Shown here one piece after another: positions 40,513 to 51,479 of a DNA stretch of 64,000 nt. The number at the start of each line of letters is the position of its first letter. The stretch's first letter is position 1. Source of the DNA: Nocardia cyriacigeorgica GUH-2 (GTDB taxonomy: Bacteria; Actinomycetota; Actinomycetes; Mycobacteriales; Mycobacteriaceae); contig NC_016887.1 in assembly GCF_000284035.1 (NCBI RefSeq), forward strand, positions 4,712,001-4,776,000. Reading direction: 5' to 3'. The translations under genes and the position numbers were made by a program. The notes below the pieces were generated by a model. It had not been told where the DNA came from. It was given only the letters and a program-made list of their open reading frames with translations, and ran no database searches.

Positions 40513-41799
40513 GTGAATTTCTGGCCAGCGCCCCATGTCGACGCCCCTGTGCACGCGACCGTGACCCTGCCCGGATCGAAATCGATCACCAACAGAGCAC
40601 TGATCCTGGCCGCGCTTGCCGAGGGGCCGTCGACGATCACCGGTGCGCTGCGCAGCCGCGACACCAACCTGATGATCGACGCGCTGCGGGCCCTCGGCGT
40701 GCGGATCGAAGGGGACGCCGAAACGCTCACCGTCACCCCGGGCGCGCTGCACGGTGGTGCGGTCGACTGCGGGCTGGCCGGCACGGTGATGCGGTTCCTG
40801 CCGTCGCTGGCCACCCTCGCCGACGGTGCGGTGGCCTTCGACGGGGACGCGCAGGCCAGGGTCCGCCCGCTGCGCACCATCCTCGACGCGCTGCGCGGGC
40901 TCGGCGCGCGCATCGACGGCGACGCGCTGCCGTTCACCGTGCACGGCACCGGATCGCTGCGCGGCGGTGCGGTGACCATCGACGCCTCCGGCTCCTCGCA
41001 GTTCGTCTCGGGTCTGCTGCTGTCGGCGGCGCGGTTCGACCAGGGCATCACCGTCCACCACGACGGCAAGGCGCTGCCCTCGATGCCGCACATCGAGATG
41101 ACGGTGGAGATGCTGCGGCGCGCCGAGGTCGAGGTGGACGAACCCGCCGACAGCCGCAAGGCGCAGACCTGGACTGTGGCGCCCGGCCCGATCGCGGCCG
41201 TGGACTGGAACGTGGAACCGGATTTGTCGAACGCGACGCCGTTCCTGGCCGCGGCGGCGGTCACCGGCGGCAGCGTCAGCATTCCGCACTGGCCGCGGCT
41301 GACCACTCAGCCCGGCGACGTCATCCGGGAAATCCTGGTGCGGATGGGCGCGGAGGCGCGCATCTTCGACGGTGTGCTGACCGTGAGCGGTCCGGACCGG
41401 CTGGCCGGGATCGATATCGACCTGCACGACGTCGGCGAGCTCACCCCCACCGTCGCCGCACTCGCCGCACTGGCCGATTCGCCGTCCTACCTGCGCGGCA
41501 TCGCGCACCTGCGCGGGCACGAGACCGACCGGCTGGCCGCGCTGTCCACCGAGATCAACCGGCTCGGCGGCAATGTCACCGAGACCGAGGACGGGCTCGA
41601 GATCGTGCCGGCCCCGCTCTCCGGCGGACAGTGGCATTCCTACGCCGACCACCGGATGGCCACCGCCGGTGCGATTCTCGGCCTCACCGTGCCCGGGATC
41701 GAGATCGAAGACATCGGCACCACCGCGAAAACCCTGCCGAATTTCGTGGCGCTGTGGGAACGGATGCTCGATCCCGCCGATCAGGGAGCGGTGCGCTGA
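40513..41799 (+). CDS. aroA: 3-phosphoshikimate 1-carboxyvinyltransferase (EPSP synthase)
   Basis: A 428-residue enzyme of the shikimate pathway, joining PEP and shikimate-3-phosphate. The N-terminus carries VTLPGSKSITNRALILAALA and later GLAGTVMRFLPSLA, SSQFVSGLLLSA, HDVGELTPTVAALAALA and SYADHRMATAGAILGL. The GTG at 40513 was chosen on homologue length (16 more in-frame codons exist upstream). The stop overlaps the rsgA CTG start (CTGA), so the two are coupled, as in mycobacteria (Rv3227-Rv3228). Confidence 0.93.
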   Translation: MNFWPAPHVDAPVHATVTLPGSKSITNRALILAALAEGPSTITGALRSRDTNLMIDALRALGVRIEGDAETLTVTPGALHGGAVDCGLAGTVMRFLPSLATLADGAVAFDGDAQARVRPLRTILDALRGLGARIDGDALPFTVHGTGSLRGGAVTIDASGSSQFVSGLLLSAARFDQGITVHHDGKALPSMPHIEMTVEMLRRAEVEVDEPADSRKAQTWTVAPGPIAAVDWNVEPDLSNATPFLAAAAVTGGSVSIPHWPRLTTQPGDVIREILVRMGAEARIFDGVLTVSGPDRLAGIDIDLHDVGELTPTVAALAALADSPSYLRGIAHLRGHETDRLAALSTEINRLGGNVTETEDGLEIVPAPLSGGQWHSYADHRMATAGAILGLTVPGIEIEDIGTTAKTLPNFVALWERMLDPADQGAVR

Positions 41800-42797
41800 G
41801 CCGGCGCGGGCGCTCACTGGCCGGCTACGACGAATCCGATGTGCGGGTGCGTCCCGGTAAGAGTTCGCGTCCGCGCACCAAGACCCGGCCGCAGCACAAC
41901 GATGCCGAATCCGCCATGGTGGTGTCGGTGGACCGGGGGCGCTGGGGGTGTGTGCTCGACGGGGATCCGGACCGGCTGATCGTCGCGATGCGGGCGCGTG
42001 AGCTCGGCCGCACGCCGATCGTGGTCGGCGATCAGGTCGACGTCGTCGGGGATCTGTCCGGCAAACCCGACACGCTGGCCCGCATCGTGCGGGTCGCCGA
42101 ACGCCGAACGGTCTTGCGCCGCACCGCCGATGACACCGACCCCTTCGAACGCGTGGTGGTCGGCAATGCCGAACGGCTGTTCATCGTGGTCGCGCTCGCC
42201 GATCCGCCACCGCGCACCGGTTTCGTCGAACGCGCCATGGTCGCCGCGTATGCCGGTGGGCTGCAACCGATCCTGTGCCTGACCAAACACGATCTGGCCG
42301 CCGACTCCGAATTCGCCGCCCTGTTCGACGATCTCGACCTCACCATCGTCTACGGCGGCGTCGACGACCCGATCGAACCGGTTCTCGACCTACTCACCGG
42401 CCACCTCACCGCCTTCATCGGCCATTCCGGCGTCGGCAAATCCACCCTGGTCAACCGCCTGGTCCCGGACGCCGACCGCGCCGTCGGCGAGGTCTCCGGC
42501 GTCGGCAAGGGCAAACACACCTCCACCCAATCGGTAGCCCTGCCGCTTCCCGGCGGCGGCTGGGTCATCGACACCCCCGGCGTCCGCTCCTTCGGCCTGG
42601 CCCACATCACCCCCGACGACGTCATCGCCGCCTTCACCGACCTCGCCGACGCCATCGAAGACTGCCCCCGCGGCTGCACCCACCTCGGCCCACCCGCCGA
42701 CCCCGAATGCGCCCTGGATCAGCTGCCCGGCAAGGAGCGGCGAGTGGCGGCGATCCGCCAACTCCTCACGGCATTGAATTCCAACGACCCTTGGTGA
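41796..42797 (+). CDS. rsgA: Ribosome small-subunit-dependent GTPase RsgA
   Basis: A 333-residue circularly permuted GTPase for 30S maturation. After an OB-fold part (VVSVDRGRWGCVLDGD) come LTKHD (G4), GHSGVGKSTLVNRL (G1), GKGKHTST, DTPGVRSFGL (G3) and a zinc knuckle DCPRGCTHLGPPADPEC. No ATG, GTG or TTG occurs between the aroA stop and the conserved YDESDVRVRPGK, so CTG at 41796 is the best start: GGGAG lies 7 nt before it and it overlaps the aroA stop. Confidence 0.9.
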   Translation: MSRRGRSLAGYDESDVRVRPGKSSRPRTKTRPQHNDAESAMVVSVDRGRWGCVLDGDPDRLIVAMRARELGRTPIVVGDQVDVVGDLSGKPDTLARIVRVAERRTVLRRTADDTDPFERVVVGNAERLFIVVALADPPPRTGFVERAMVAAYAGGLQPILCLTKHDLAADSEFAALFDDLDLTIVYGGVDDPIEPVLDLLTGHLTAFIGHSGVGKSTLVNRLVPDADRAVGEVSGVGKGKHTSTQSVALPLPGGGWVIDTPGVRSFGLAHITPDDVIAAFTDLADAIEDCPRGCTHLGPPADPECALDQLPGKERRVAAIRQLLTALNSNDPW

Positions 42798-42858
42798 ACT
42801 CTTTCGCGCGGGACGTGCCGCAAGGAGCGTGATTCCGGTGATTCATTCGATGGGCCGG

Positions 42859-43292
42859 TTACCCAGTGGTGCCCTGCCCGTCGGGCTGACCAGGTGCAAA
42901 AGGCCATTCCTCGAACCAGGTGCAGCGGCCGACCGAGTCGAAACGCAACACCCACAGGTCGCGCCAGCGGGATGGGGTGTCGCGGAGATACTCGACGTCG
43001 ACGCGGACGACGGCGGTGCGGCCGTCGATCGCGACGACCTCGGAATCCATGGTGAAGGGCTCGCGGGGCCGTCGCGGCCCTTGTCCCAGAATTCGGCGAG
43101 GGCAGCCGAGCCACGGATCGGCTCGGCCCACGGAGACACCAGATAGCCGACGTCGGGTGCGAAGAGGCCGTCGAGTAATTCCGTGCCGGGCGAGCGCCAG
43201 GCTCGTTCGTACTCGTCGACCCATGCCTCGACAGCGTCGCGGTCCACAACGCGCAGCTTATCGGCCGATTTCGGGGTCCATCGGCGGAACAC
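42859..43292 (-). pseudogene. SnoaL/NTF2-like protein, frameshifted
   Basis: Two overlapping frames together make one NTF2-like polypeptide of about 144 residues. The first frame gives DRDAVEAWVDEYERAWRSPG, LLDGLFAPDVGYLVSPW, IRGSAALAEFWDKGRDGP; the second continues REPFTMDSEVVAIDGRTAV, VRVDVEYLRD and LWVLRFDSVGRCTWFEEWPF. The switch lies at the G-run 43065-43068, where one base seems to be missing. Either the gene is broken or the assembly has a homopolymer error. The start is GTG at 43292 or 43247. Function unknown. Confidence 0.7.
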
Positions 43293-43358
43293 GCGTCACG
43301 AGGCGCGGATTTTCCGGCCATGGGGGCCTCGCTCGGTCGACCGCTCCCCCGACATAGC

Positions 43359-43390
43359 GAAGGCGCCCATGGAAACCCATGGGCGCCTTC
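43359..43390. terminator. Terminator downstream of secA
   Basis: Arms GAAGGCGCCCATGG (43359-43372) and CCATGGGCGCCTTC (43377-43390), a perfect 14-bp stem with a 4-nt loop, 12 bp after the secA stop. Confidence 0.8.
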
Positions 43391-43402
43391 ACCATTCGAT
43401 AC

Positions 43403-46243
<2,841 letters not shown>

Positions 46244-46572
46244 GGGTCTCGTCAGTCCTCTGGTCGGTGTGTCGTCGTGTCCCCGGCCCCCCGGGCCGGT
46301 ACGCACGGCCCGCGTGGTGCGGAAGCCGCAGCTCGCTTCATGGTAATGCGGCACCCATGGTAGGCGCCGTGGTCGGCCGTCGGCCGGGCCGGGCCGAGCA
46401 CCGGCGAGGCAGCCACCGCACACGCGGTGTCGGTTGGGATGACCTCAACGGTACCCGTGCACGACGGATCGGCGGGAGATGCCACAGAATGGGACAAGAA
46501 TCGATGTGGCGGGACCACAATGGTCGGGACGGGTGGCTCGCTGGGGCCGCGCGGGAAGGAGCATCGGGCAGC
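46244..46572. other. 329-bp intergenic region between secA and the acyltransferase gene
   Basis: Divergent promoter region. The part at 46489-46572 is an open frame continuous with the acyltransferase, but its codons (GGA, CAA, GAA, GCA, AAT) are unlike local coding DNA, so it is judged untranslated. No further gene or clear operator was seen. Confidence 0.4.
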
Positions 46573-48000
46573 GTGATCACGAGGCTGACGCCGCAGGACG
46601 CGTCCTTCTATCGACTCGAGTCGAGCAGCAACCCGATCCACATCGGCTCTCTCGCGATCCTCCACAACACCACCACCGATTCCGCCGGCGACGGCAAGGG
46701 CCGGCCCTGTCTCGATTACGCCCGCCTGGTCGACCTGGTCGAATCCCGGCTGTCGCTGGTGCCGCGCTACCGCAGGAAGGTGCGTGAGATCCCGCTGTCG
46801 CTGGGCCGGCCGGTGTGGGTGGAAGACAGCCGCTTCGACATCAACTACCACATCCGCCGCTCCGCCCTACCCGCTCCCGGCACCGATGAACAACTGCACG
46901 AACTGGTGGCCCGGTTGTCCTCGCGGCCGCTCGATCAGGGCAGGCCGCTGTGGGAGATGTATCTGATCGAGGGCCTGTCGGGCGGGCGCTGCGCGGTGTT
47001 CACCAAATCGCATTCGGCCCTGGTCGACGGCGAGAGCGCGTTGGAGATCGGGCACGTGATCCTGGATTCGGGCACCTCGCCGCGCGGTTTCGCCGACGAC
47101 GCCTGGTGCGCGCCGCGCGAACCCAGCGATACCGAACTGCTGGTGGGCGCGCTGACGCAGCTGGCGGGCCAGCCCAGCGAGGCCCTCGAGGTGCTGCGCG
47201 ATGCCGGTTCGAGCGGATTCGGGCTGCTCGGCGCCACCGGGCGGGCGGTCGATTCGGTGGTGTCGGCGGTGCGGTCGGTCACCACCGGGGCGCCGGACAG
47301 TCCGCTCAACGCCCGCACCTCGCGGCAGCGCCGCTTCGACGTCGTCGCCACCGACCTCGACGATTACCGCAAGATCCGGCGGCGCTTCGACTGCTCGATC
47401 AACGACACGATCCTCGCGGTCGTCACCGGCGCGCTGCGCAACTGGCTGCTCTCGCGCGGGGAGGCGCTGGTCGATTCGAGTGTGCTGCGGGCGGTGGTGC
47501 CGATGTCGGTGTATGTGGAAGGCGCCGACGACACGTTGAAGCCGGCCGGTGAGGTGTCGTCGTTCCTGATCGACCTGCCCGTCGGGGAACCCAATCCGGT
47601 GATCCGGCTCTCGCACATCTCCCATGCCACCGAGGCCACGGCCAAGAACCGGCGCGGCGTGCGGGCGCGCACCCTGGTGCATCTGGCCGGTTTCGCGCCG
47701 GCGAGCCTGCACGCGATGAGTGTGCGCGCGGCGAGTACCTTCGCAGAACACACGTTCAATCTGGTGATCACCAACGCGCCGGGTCCGCAGCAGCCGATGT
47801 ACATCGGTGGCGCGCGGATGCTGGAGATGTATCCGGTGTCGCCGCTGCTGCGTAATCAGGTGACGAGCATCGGGATCACGTCCTACGACGGGCGGGTCTT
47901 CTACGGGCTCAATGCCGACCGCGACGCGATGGCCGATATCGGGGTGCTGTCGGCGTCGGTGCACGAATCCATGGAGGAGATGCTCGGTGCCTGCGTCTGA
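46573..48000 (+). CDS. Wax ester synthase/diacylglycerol acyltransferase-like protein with altered HHxxxDG motif
   Basis: A 475-residue WS/DGAT-family protein: ITRLTPQDASFYRLESSSNPIHIGSL at the N-terminus, VPRYRRKVREIPLSLGRPVW, RPLWEMYLIEGL, then FTKSHSALVDGESALEIG at the active site. The family motif HHxxxDG reads HSALVDG, so the second His, the catalytic base in the family, is Ser. The C-terminal half (NDTILAVVTGALRNWLLSRGE; NLVITNAPGPQQPMYIGGARM) is intact. The enzyme may be inactive or altered. GTG chosen; AAGGAG lies 11 nt upstream. ATG at 46489 is the alternative. Confidence 0.82.
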   Translation: MITRLTPQDASFYRLESSSNPIHIGSLAILHNTTTDSAGDGKGRPCLDYARLVDLVESRLSLVPRYRRKVREIPLSLGRPVWVEDSRFDINYHIRRSALPAPGTDEQLHELVARLSSRPLDQGRPLWEMYLIEGLSGGRCAVFTKSHSALVDGESALEIGHVILDSGTSPRGFADDAWCAPREPSDTELLVGALTQLAGQPSEALEVLRDAGSSGFGLLGATGRAVDSVVSAVRSVTTGAPDSPLNARTSRQRRFDVVATDLDDYRKIRRRFDCSINDTILAVVTGALRNWLLSRGEALVDSSVLRAVVPMSVYVEGADDTLKPAGEVSSFLIDLPVGEPNPVIRLSHISHATEATAKNRRGVRARTLVHLAGFAPASLHAMSVRAASTFAEHTFNLVITNAPGPQQPMYIGGARMLEMYPVSPLLRNQVTSIGITSYDGRVFYGLNADRDAMADIGVLSASVHESMEEMLGACV

Positions 48001-48565
48001 GAGCAAGCTTCGCGTCTATGTGCCCGCGACCGTGCCGATGCTGCGTGAGCTGGTCGAACAGCGTGAGCTGCGCGCCGTCAGCGCGACCGCCTTCGCGGTG
48101 ACCCCGGCGCTGCGCGAGGCCTACGCCTCCGGCGACGACGAGGAGCTGGCCGAGGTCGCCATGGGCGAGGCGGCCCGTGCCGCGCTGCGCTTGATCGCCG
48201 CCGAGCGCGACGCCGTCACCGAAGCCCTCGACGCGGGCGACGAACCCGACGCCGCACCGGCCGCCCTGCCGGACGCCCCCGTCTACCGCCGGGCGGTGAT
48301 CGCCGCCGACGTCACCGGCGCCAAGCTGCGCCCCGACCTCGACGACGCCGTGGTCCGCCTGTCCGGCCCGATCACCTACAACCAGATCGCCTCGGTGCAC
48401 GTCGACCTGGCCGACGCCGAACCGGCCGTCGCCAAGGCCGTCGACGTCATCGACGCCGCCGACCTCGGCGACCCCGACGCCGAATTCGTCCTCGGCGACG
48501 CCGAGGACCACCAACTCGCCTGGTACGCCGCCCAGGAACTGCCCTTCCTGCTCGAATTACTCTGA
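47987..48565 (+). CDS. Conserved actinobacterial protein, DUF6912-like (Rv3231c type)
   Basis: A 192-residue acidic cytosolic protein: ESKLRVYVPATVPMLRELVEQ, AVSATAFAVTPALREAYASGDDEEL, RRAVIAADVTGAKLRPDLDDAVVRL, and AWYAAQELPFLLELL at the end. It matches the small conserved family found near desA3 in mycobacteria; function unknown. GTG at 47987 overlaps the acyltransferase end by 14 bp, and GGAGGAG sits 7 nt before it, so the genes are coupled. Confidence 0.8.
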   Translation: MPASESKLRVYVPATVPMLRELVEQRELRAVSATAFAVTPALREAYASGDDEELAEVAMGEAARAALRLIAAERDAVTEALDAGDEPDAAPAALPDAPVYRRAVIAADVTGAKLRPDLDDAVVRLSGPITYNQIASVHVDLADAEPAVAKAVDVIDAADLGDPDAEFVLGDAEDHQLAWYAAQELPFLLELL

Positions 48566-48604
48566 ACTGCCGACGGTCCTGACAGCGCCGCGCCGAGCGG
48601 CTAA

Positions 48605-48621
48605 CCTACGATGCCGTAACC
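48605..48621. promoter_or_regulatory. Operator-like repeat upstream of the desaturase reductase gene
   Basis: CCTACGATGCCGTAACC. The same pattern TACGRTnnYGTAAC occurs twice in front of the second desaturase (51445-51475), suggesting one shared regulator of the reductase and that desaturase. Confidence 0.5.
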
Positions 48622-48676
48622 TTGCGGGCAGGCGGTGGACCGGTCCGCCAGATGATCAGGGAGACGAACGGCAGCG

Positions 48677-49825
48677 ATGGTTTTCAAGAATGTCCGCGAT
48701 TGGCTCGAGGCACCGGCCGCGAGCGTCGCCGAGCGCGGCGGACGGTTGAACGTGCTGCGCGGCGCGGTGGCCCGGGTGACCACCCCGCTGCTGCCCGACG
48801 ACTACTTGCACCTGGCCAACCCGCTGTGGTCGGCGCGGGAGCTGCGCGGACGCATCGTCGACGTGCGCTCGGAGACGGCCGATTCGGCGACCCTGGTGAT
48901 CAAGCCGGGCTGGGGCTTCGACTTCCAGTACCAGCCGGGCCAGTACATCGGCATCGGCCTGCTGGTCGACGGGCGCTGGCATTGGCGCTCCTACTCGCTG
49001 ACCTGCCCCCCGGACTGGACCGATTCGGACGCGGGCGGGCGCAAGGGTAAGCAGAAGGTCATCTCCATCGCCGTGAAGGCGATGCCGGAGGGCTTCCTGT
49101 CCAGCCACCTCGTCAACGGCGTGCCGGTGGGCACCATCGTGCGCCTGGCCGCACCGCAGGGTTCGTTCGTGCTGCCCTCGCCGCCGCCGGCGAAGGTGTT
49201 GTTCCTCACCGCGGGCAGCGGCATCACGCCGGTGATGTCGATGCTGCGGGCGATGGACCGCCGCGACGTCGTCACCGATGTGGTGCACATCCACTCCGCG
49301 CGCACCGCCGAGGACGTCATGTTCGGCGACGAACTGCGCGAGCTCGACGCCAAGCATCCCGGCTTCACCGCCCAGCTCCAGCTCACCGGCCAGCAGGGCA
49401 AGTTCAGCGTCGCCGCGCTCGACGAACGCATCCCCGATTGGCGTGAGCGCCAGACCTGGGCCTGCGGTCCGCTGCCGATGCTCGACGACATCGAAAAGCA
49501 TTGGGCCGAGGCGGGTATCAGCGACCGGCTGCACATCGAACGGTTCGAGATCGAACGGTCCGCGGTCGGCGAGGGCGGCACCGTCACCTTCGGGCGCAGC
49601 GGCCGCACCACCGAGGTCGACGGCGCCACCAGCCTGCTCGAGGCCGGCGAGGCGGCCGGTGTGCAGATGCCGTTCGGCTGCCGGATGGGCATCTGCCAGA
49701 CCTGTGTGGTCACCATCGCCTCCGGGCACGCCCGCGATCTGCGCAACGGTAACGAGAAACGCGAAGGCGAGAAGGTACAGACCTGCGTCTCGGCCGCGGC
49801 CGGGGATTGCACGCTCGATATCTGA
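48677..49825 (+). CDS. Desaturase electron-transfer flavo-iron-sulfur reductase (Rv3230c-like)
   Basis: A 382-residue oxidoreductase. The FAD part has WHWRSYSLTCPPDW, the NAD(P)H part FLTAGSGITPVMSMLRAMDRR and ACGPLPML, and the C-terminus a plant-type [2Fe-2S] domain with CRMGICQTC and a last Cys in VQTCVSA. The mycobacterial homologue passes electrons from NADPH to the DesA3 stearoyl-CoA desaturase, and here two desaturase genes follow directly. An operator-like repeat lies about 60 bp upstream. ATG start. Confidence 0.9.
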   Translation: MVFKNVRDWLEAPAASVAERGGRLNVLRGAVARVTTPLLPDDYLHLANPLWSARELRGRIVDVRSETADSATLVIKPGWGFDFQYQPGQYIGIGLLVDGRWHWRSYSLTCPPDWTDSDAGGRKGKQKVISIAVKAMPEGFLSSHLVNGVPVGTIVRLAAPQGSFVLPSPPPAKVLFLTAGSGITPVMSMLRAMDRRDVVTDVVHIHSARTAEDVMFGDELRELDAKHPGFTAQLQLTGQQGKFSVAALDERIPDWRERQTWACGPLPMLDDIEKHWAEAGISDRLHIERFEIERSAVGEGGTVTFGRSGRTTEVDGATSLLEAGEAAGVQMPFGCRMGICQTCVVTIASGHARDLRNGNEKREGEKVQTCVSAAAGDCTLDI

Positions 49826-49953
49826 GCGAGATCGAACGAGCGGACGCCACTGGATCGAGTGTTCGGCGGGTACCCTCTGGGTAAGTCGACTACGGCCCCT
49901 CGCGGCCGATCGGATACGGCCCGCCGGGCTGATCGAAGACAGAAGGGACGCCG

Positions 49954-51384
49954 GTGGCCATCACCGACATCAAGGCCTTTGCCCATCTGACGGCCACCGA
50001 CATCGAGACCCTCGGTCATGAACTCGATTCCGTGCGCCGGTCGGTGGAGCAGTCGCTGGGCGAGCGTGACGCCAAATACATCCGCCGCACGATCGCCGCC
50101 CAACGCGCGCTGGAGGTCGCGGGCCGGGCGGTGCTGTTCGGCAGCCGCAACCGCTGGGCCTGGATCACCGGCACGGCGCTACTATCGGTGGCCAAGATCA
50201 TCGAGAACATGGAGCTCGGGCACAACATCAGCCACGGGCAGTGGGACTGGATGAACGATCCGGAGATCCACTCCAGCTCCTGGGAATGGGATATGACCGG
50301 CCCGTCGGAGCAGTGGCGGCGCGCGCACAACTACTCCCATCACACCTACACCAACGTCCTCGGCAAGGACGAGGACCTCGGTTTCGGCATCCTGCGGATG
50401 ACCAGGGACGAGCCGTGGCGGCCGCTGCACCTGGTGCAGCCGGTGGCGAATCTGATCCTGGCGGCCACCTTCGAGTGGGGCATCGCGCTGCACGACTGGT
50501 CGATCGAGAAGCAGCTGTCGGGTGCACCGCGCTGGCAGCTGCGCTCGCAGCCGAATGTCGTGTTCGGCCGCAAGATCGCCCGGCAGGTCGCCAAGGACTT
50601 CGTGATCTATCCGGCGCTCACCGGCCCCGCCTTCACCTCGACGTTGAAGGCCAACGCCACCGCGAACCTGATCCGCAACCTGTGGGCCTACGCGGTGATC
50701 TTCTGCGGCCACTTCCCCGACGGCGCCGAGAAGTTCACCATCGAACAGCTCGACGACGAGACCCAGGGCGAGTGGTACCTGCGCCAGATGCTGGGCAGCG
50801 CCAATTTCCAGGCCGGGCCCGCAATGGCGTTCATGAGCGGCAACCTCTGCTACCAGATCGAGCACCACCTGTTCCCGGACCTGCCGAGCAACCGCTACCC
50901 CGAGGTCGCCGCGCGGGTGCGCGAGCTGTGCGACAAGTACGACCTGCCCTACACCACCGGCTCGCTGGGCAAGCAGTATCTGCTGGCCTTCCGCACCATC
51001 CACAAGCTCGCGCTGCCGGACCGGTTCCTGCGCCGCACGTCCGACGATGCGCCGGAGACCTCCTCGGAACGCAAGTTCGCCGGCATCACCCTGCCGGCCC
51101 CGGTCACCAACTGGACCGGTACCGAGCATCTGCACTGGTCCATCGATCCGGCGACCGGCCGCCGTCGTGGCCTGCGCTCGGCGCTGCACGAGGCCAAGAC
51201 GGTGCTGCAGGAGAAGGCCAGGCACGAAAAAGAGGTGCTGCGTGAGGCCAAGCGCGCCCTCAAGGAGAAGGCCCGGCACGAGAAGGAAGTGCTGCGGGAG
51301 GCCAAGCGCTCGCTGAAGGAGAAGGCCAAGGCCGAACGCGAGTCGCTGCGGCGCGAGTACCGGGCGCGCCGGGCGGCAAAATAA
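49954..51384 (+). CDS. desA3: Acyl-CoA desaturase (DesA3-like) with triplicated basic tail
   Basis: A 476-residue membrane diiron desaturase. His boxes: HNISHGQWDW, HNYSHHTYTN and QIEHHLFPDLPSNRY. It introduces a cis double bond, by homology Delta9 of stearoyl-CoA, using the upstream reductase. After the shared core a unique C-terminal extension of about 60 residues holds three 18-residue copies of LKEKARHEKEVLREAKRx, a highly basic, probably helical tail absent from the second desaturase. GTG start with GAAGGGA upstream. Confidence 0.9.
   Translation: MAITDIKAFAHLTATDIETLGHELDSVRRSVEQSLGERDAKYIRRTIAAQRALEVAGRAVLFGSRNRWAWITGTALLSVAKIIENMELGHNISHGQWDWMNDPEIHSSSWEWDMTGPSEQWRRAHNYSHHTYTNVLGKDEDLGFGILRMTRDEPWRPLHLVQPVANLILAATFEWGIALHDWSIEKQLSGAPRWQLRSQPNVVFGRKIARQVAKDFVIYPALTGPAFTSTLKANATANLIRNLWAYAVIFCGHFPDGAEKFTIEQLDDETQGEWYLRQMLGSANFQAGPAMAFMSGNLCYQIEHHLFPDLPSNRYPEVAARVRELCDKYDLPYTTGSLGKQYLLAFRTIHKLALPDRFLRRTSDDAPETSSERKFAGITLPAPVTNWTGTEHLHWSIDPATGRRRGLRSALHEAKTVLQEKARHEKEVLREAKRALKEKARHEKEVLREAKRSLKEKAKAERESLRREYRARRAAK
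51205..51366 (+). repeat. Three 54-bp coding repeats in the desaturase tail
   Basis: Units 51205-51258, 51259-51312 and 51313-51366 each encode 18 residues of the form L(K/Q)EKARHEKEVLREAKR(A/S); the third copy is more diverged. The phase suits a charged coiled coil or single helix, perhaps binding nucleic acid, acidic lipid or a partner. Confidence 0.75.
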
Positions 51385-51444
51385 CAGCTCTGACCGGCTG
51401 ATCGCAATGCGGTATTTGCCACAATTTCAGCAAGATCTCGGCAA

Positions 51445-51475
51445 CCTACGGTCTCGTAACTTACGGTACTGTAAC
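51445..51475. promoter_or_regulatory. Tandem operator-like repeats upstream of second desaturase
   Basis: Two copies in a 15-bp direct repeat, TACGGTCTCGTAAC and TACGGTACTGTAAC, ending 5 bp before the ATG at 51480. They match the single copy at 48605. Binding here would block transcription or ribosome access. Confidence 0.55.
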
Positions 51476-51479
51476 CGCC

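Noticed and set aside
38520..41306. 928-codon open frame antisense to the aldehyde dehydrogenase and aroA
   Set aside because: It crosses two certain genes and has no recognisable family.
46489..46572. N-terminal extension of the acyltransferase from ATG 46489
   Set aside because: Codon usage differs from neighbours and WS/DGAT proteins begin near the RLTPQDASF motif; left as an alternative only.
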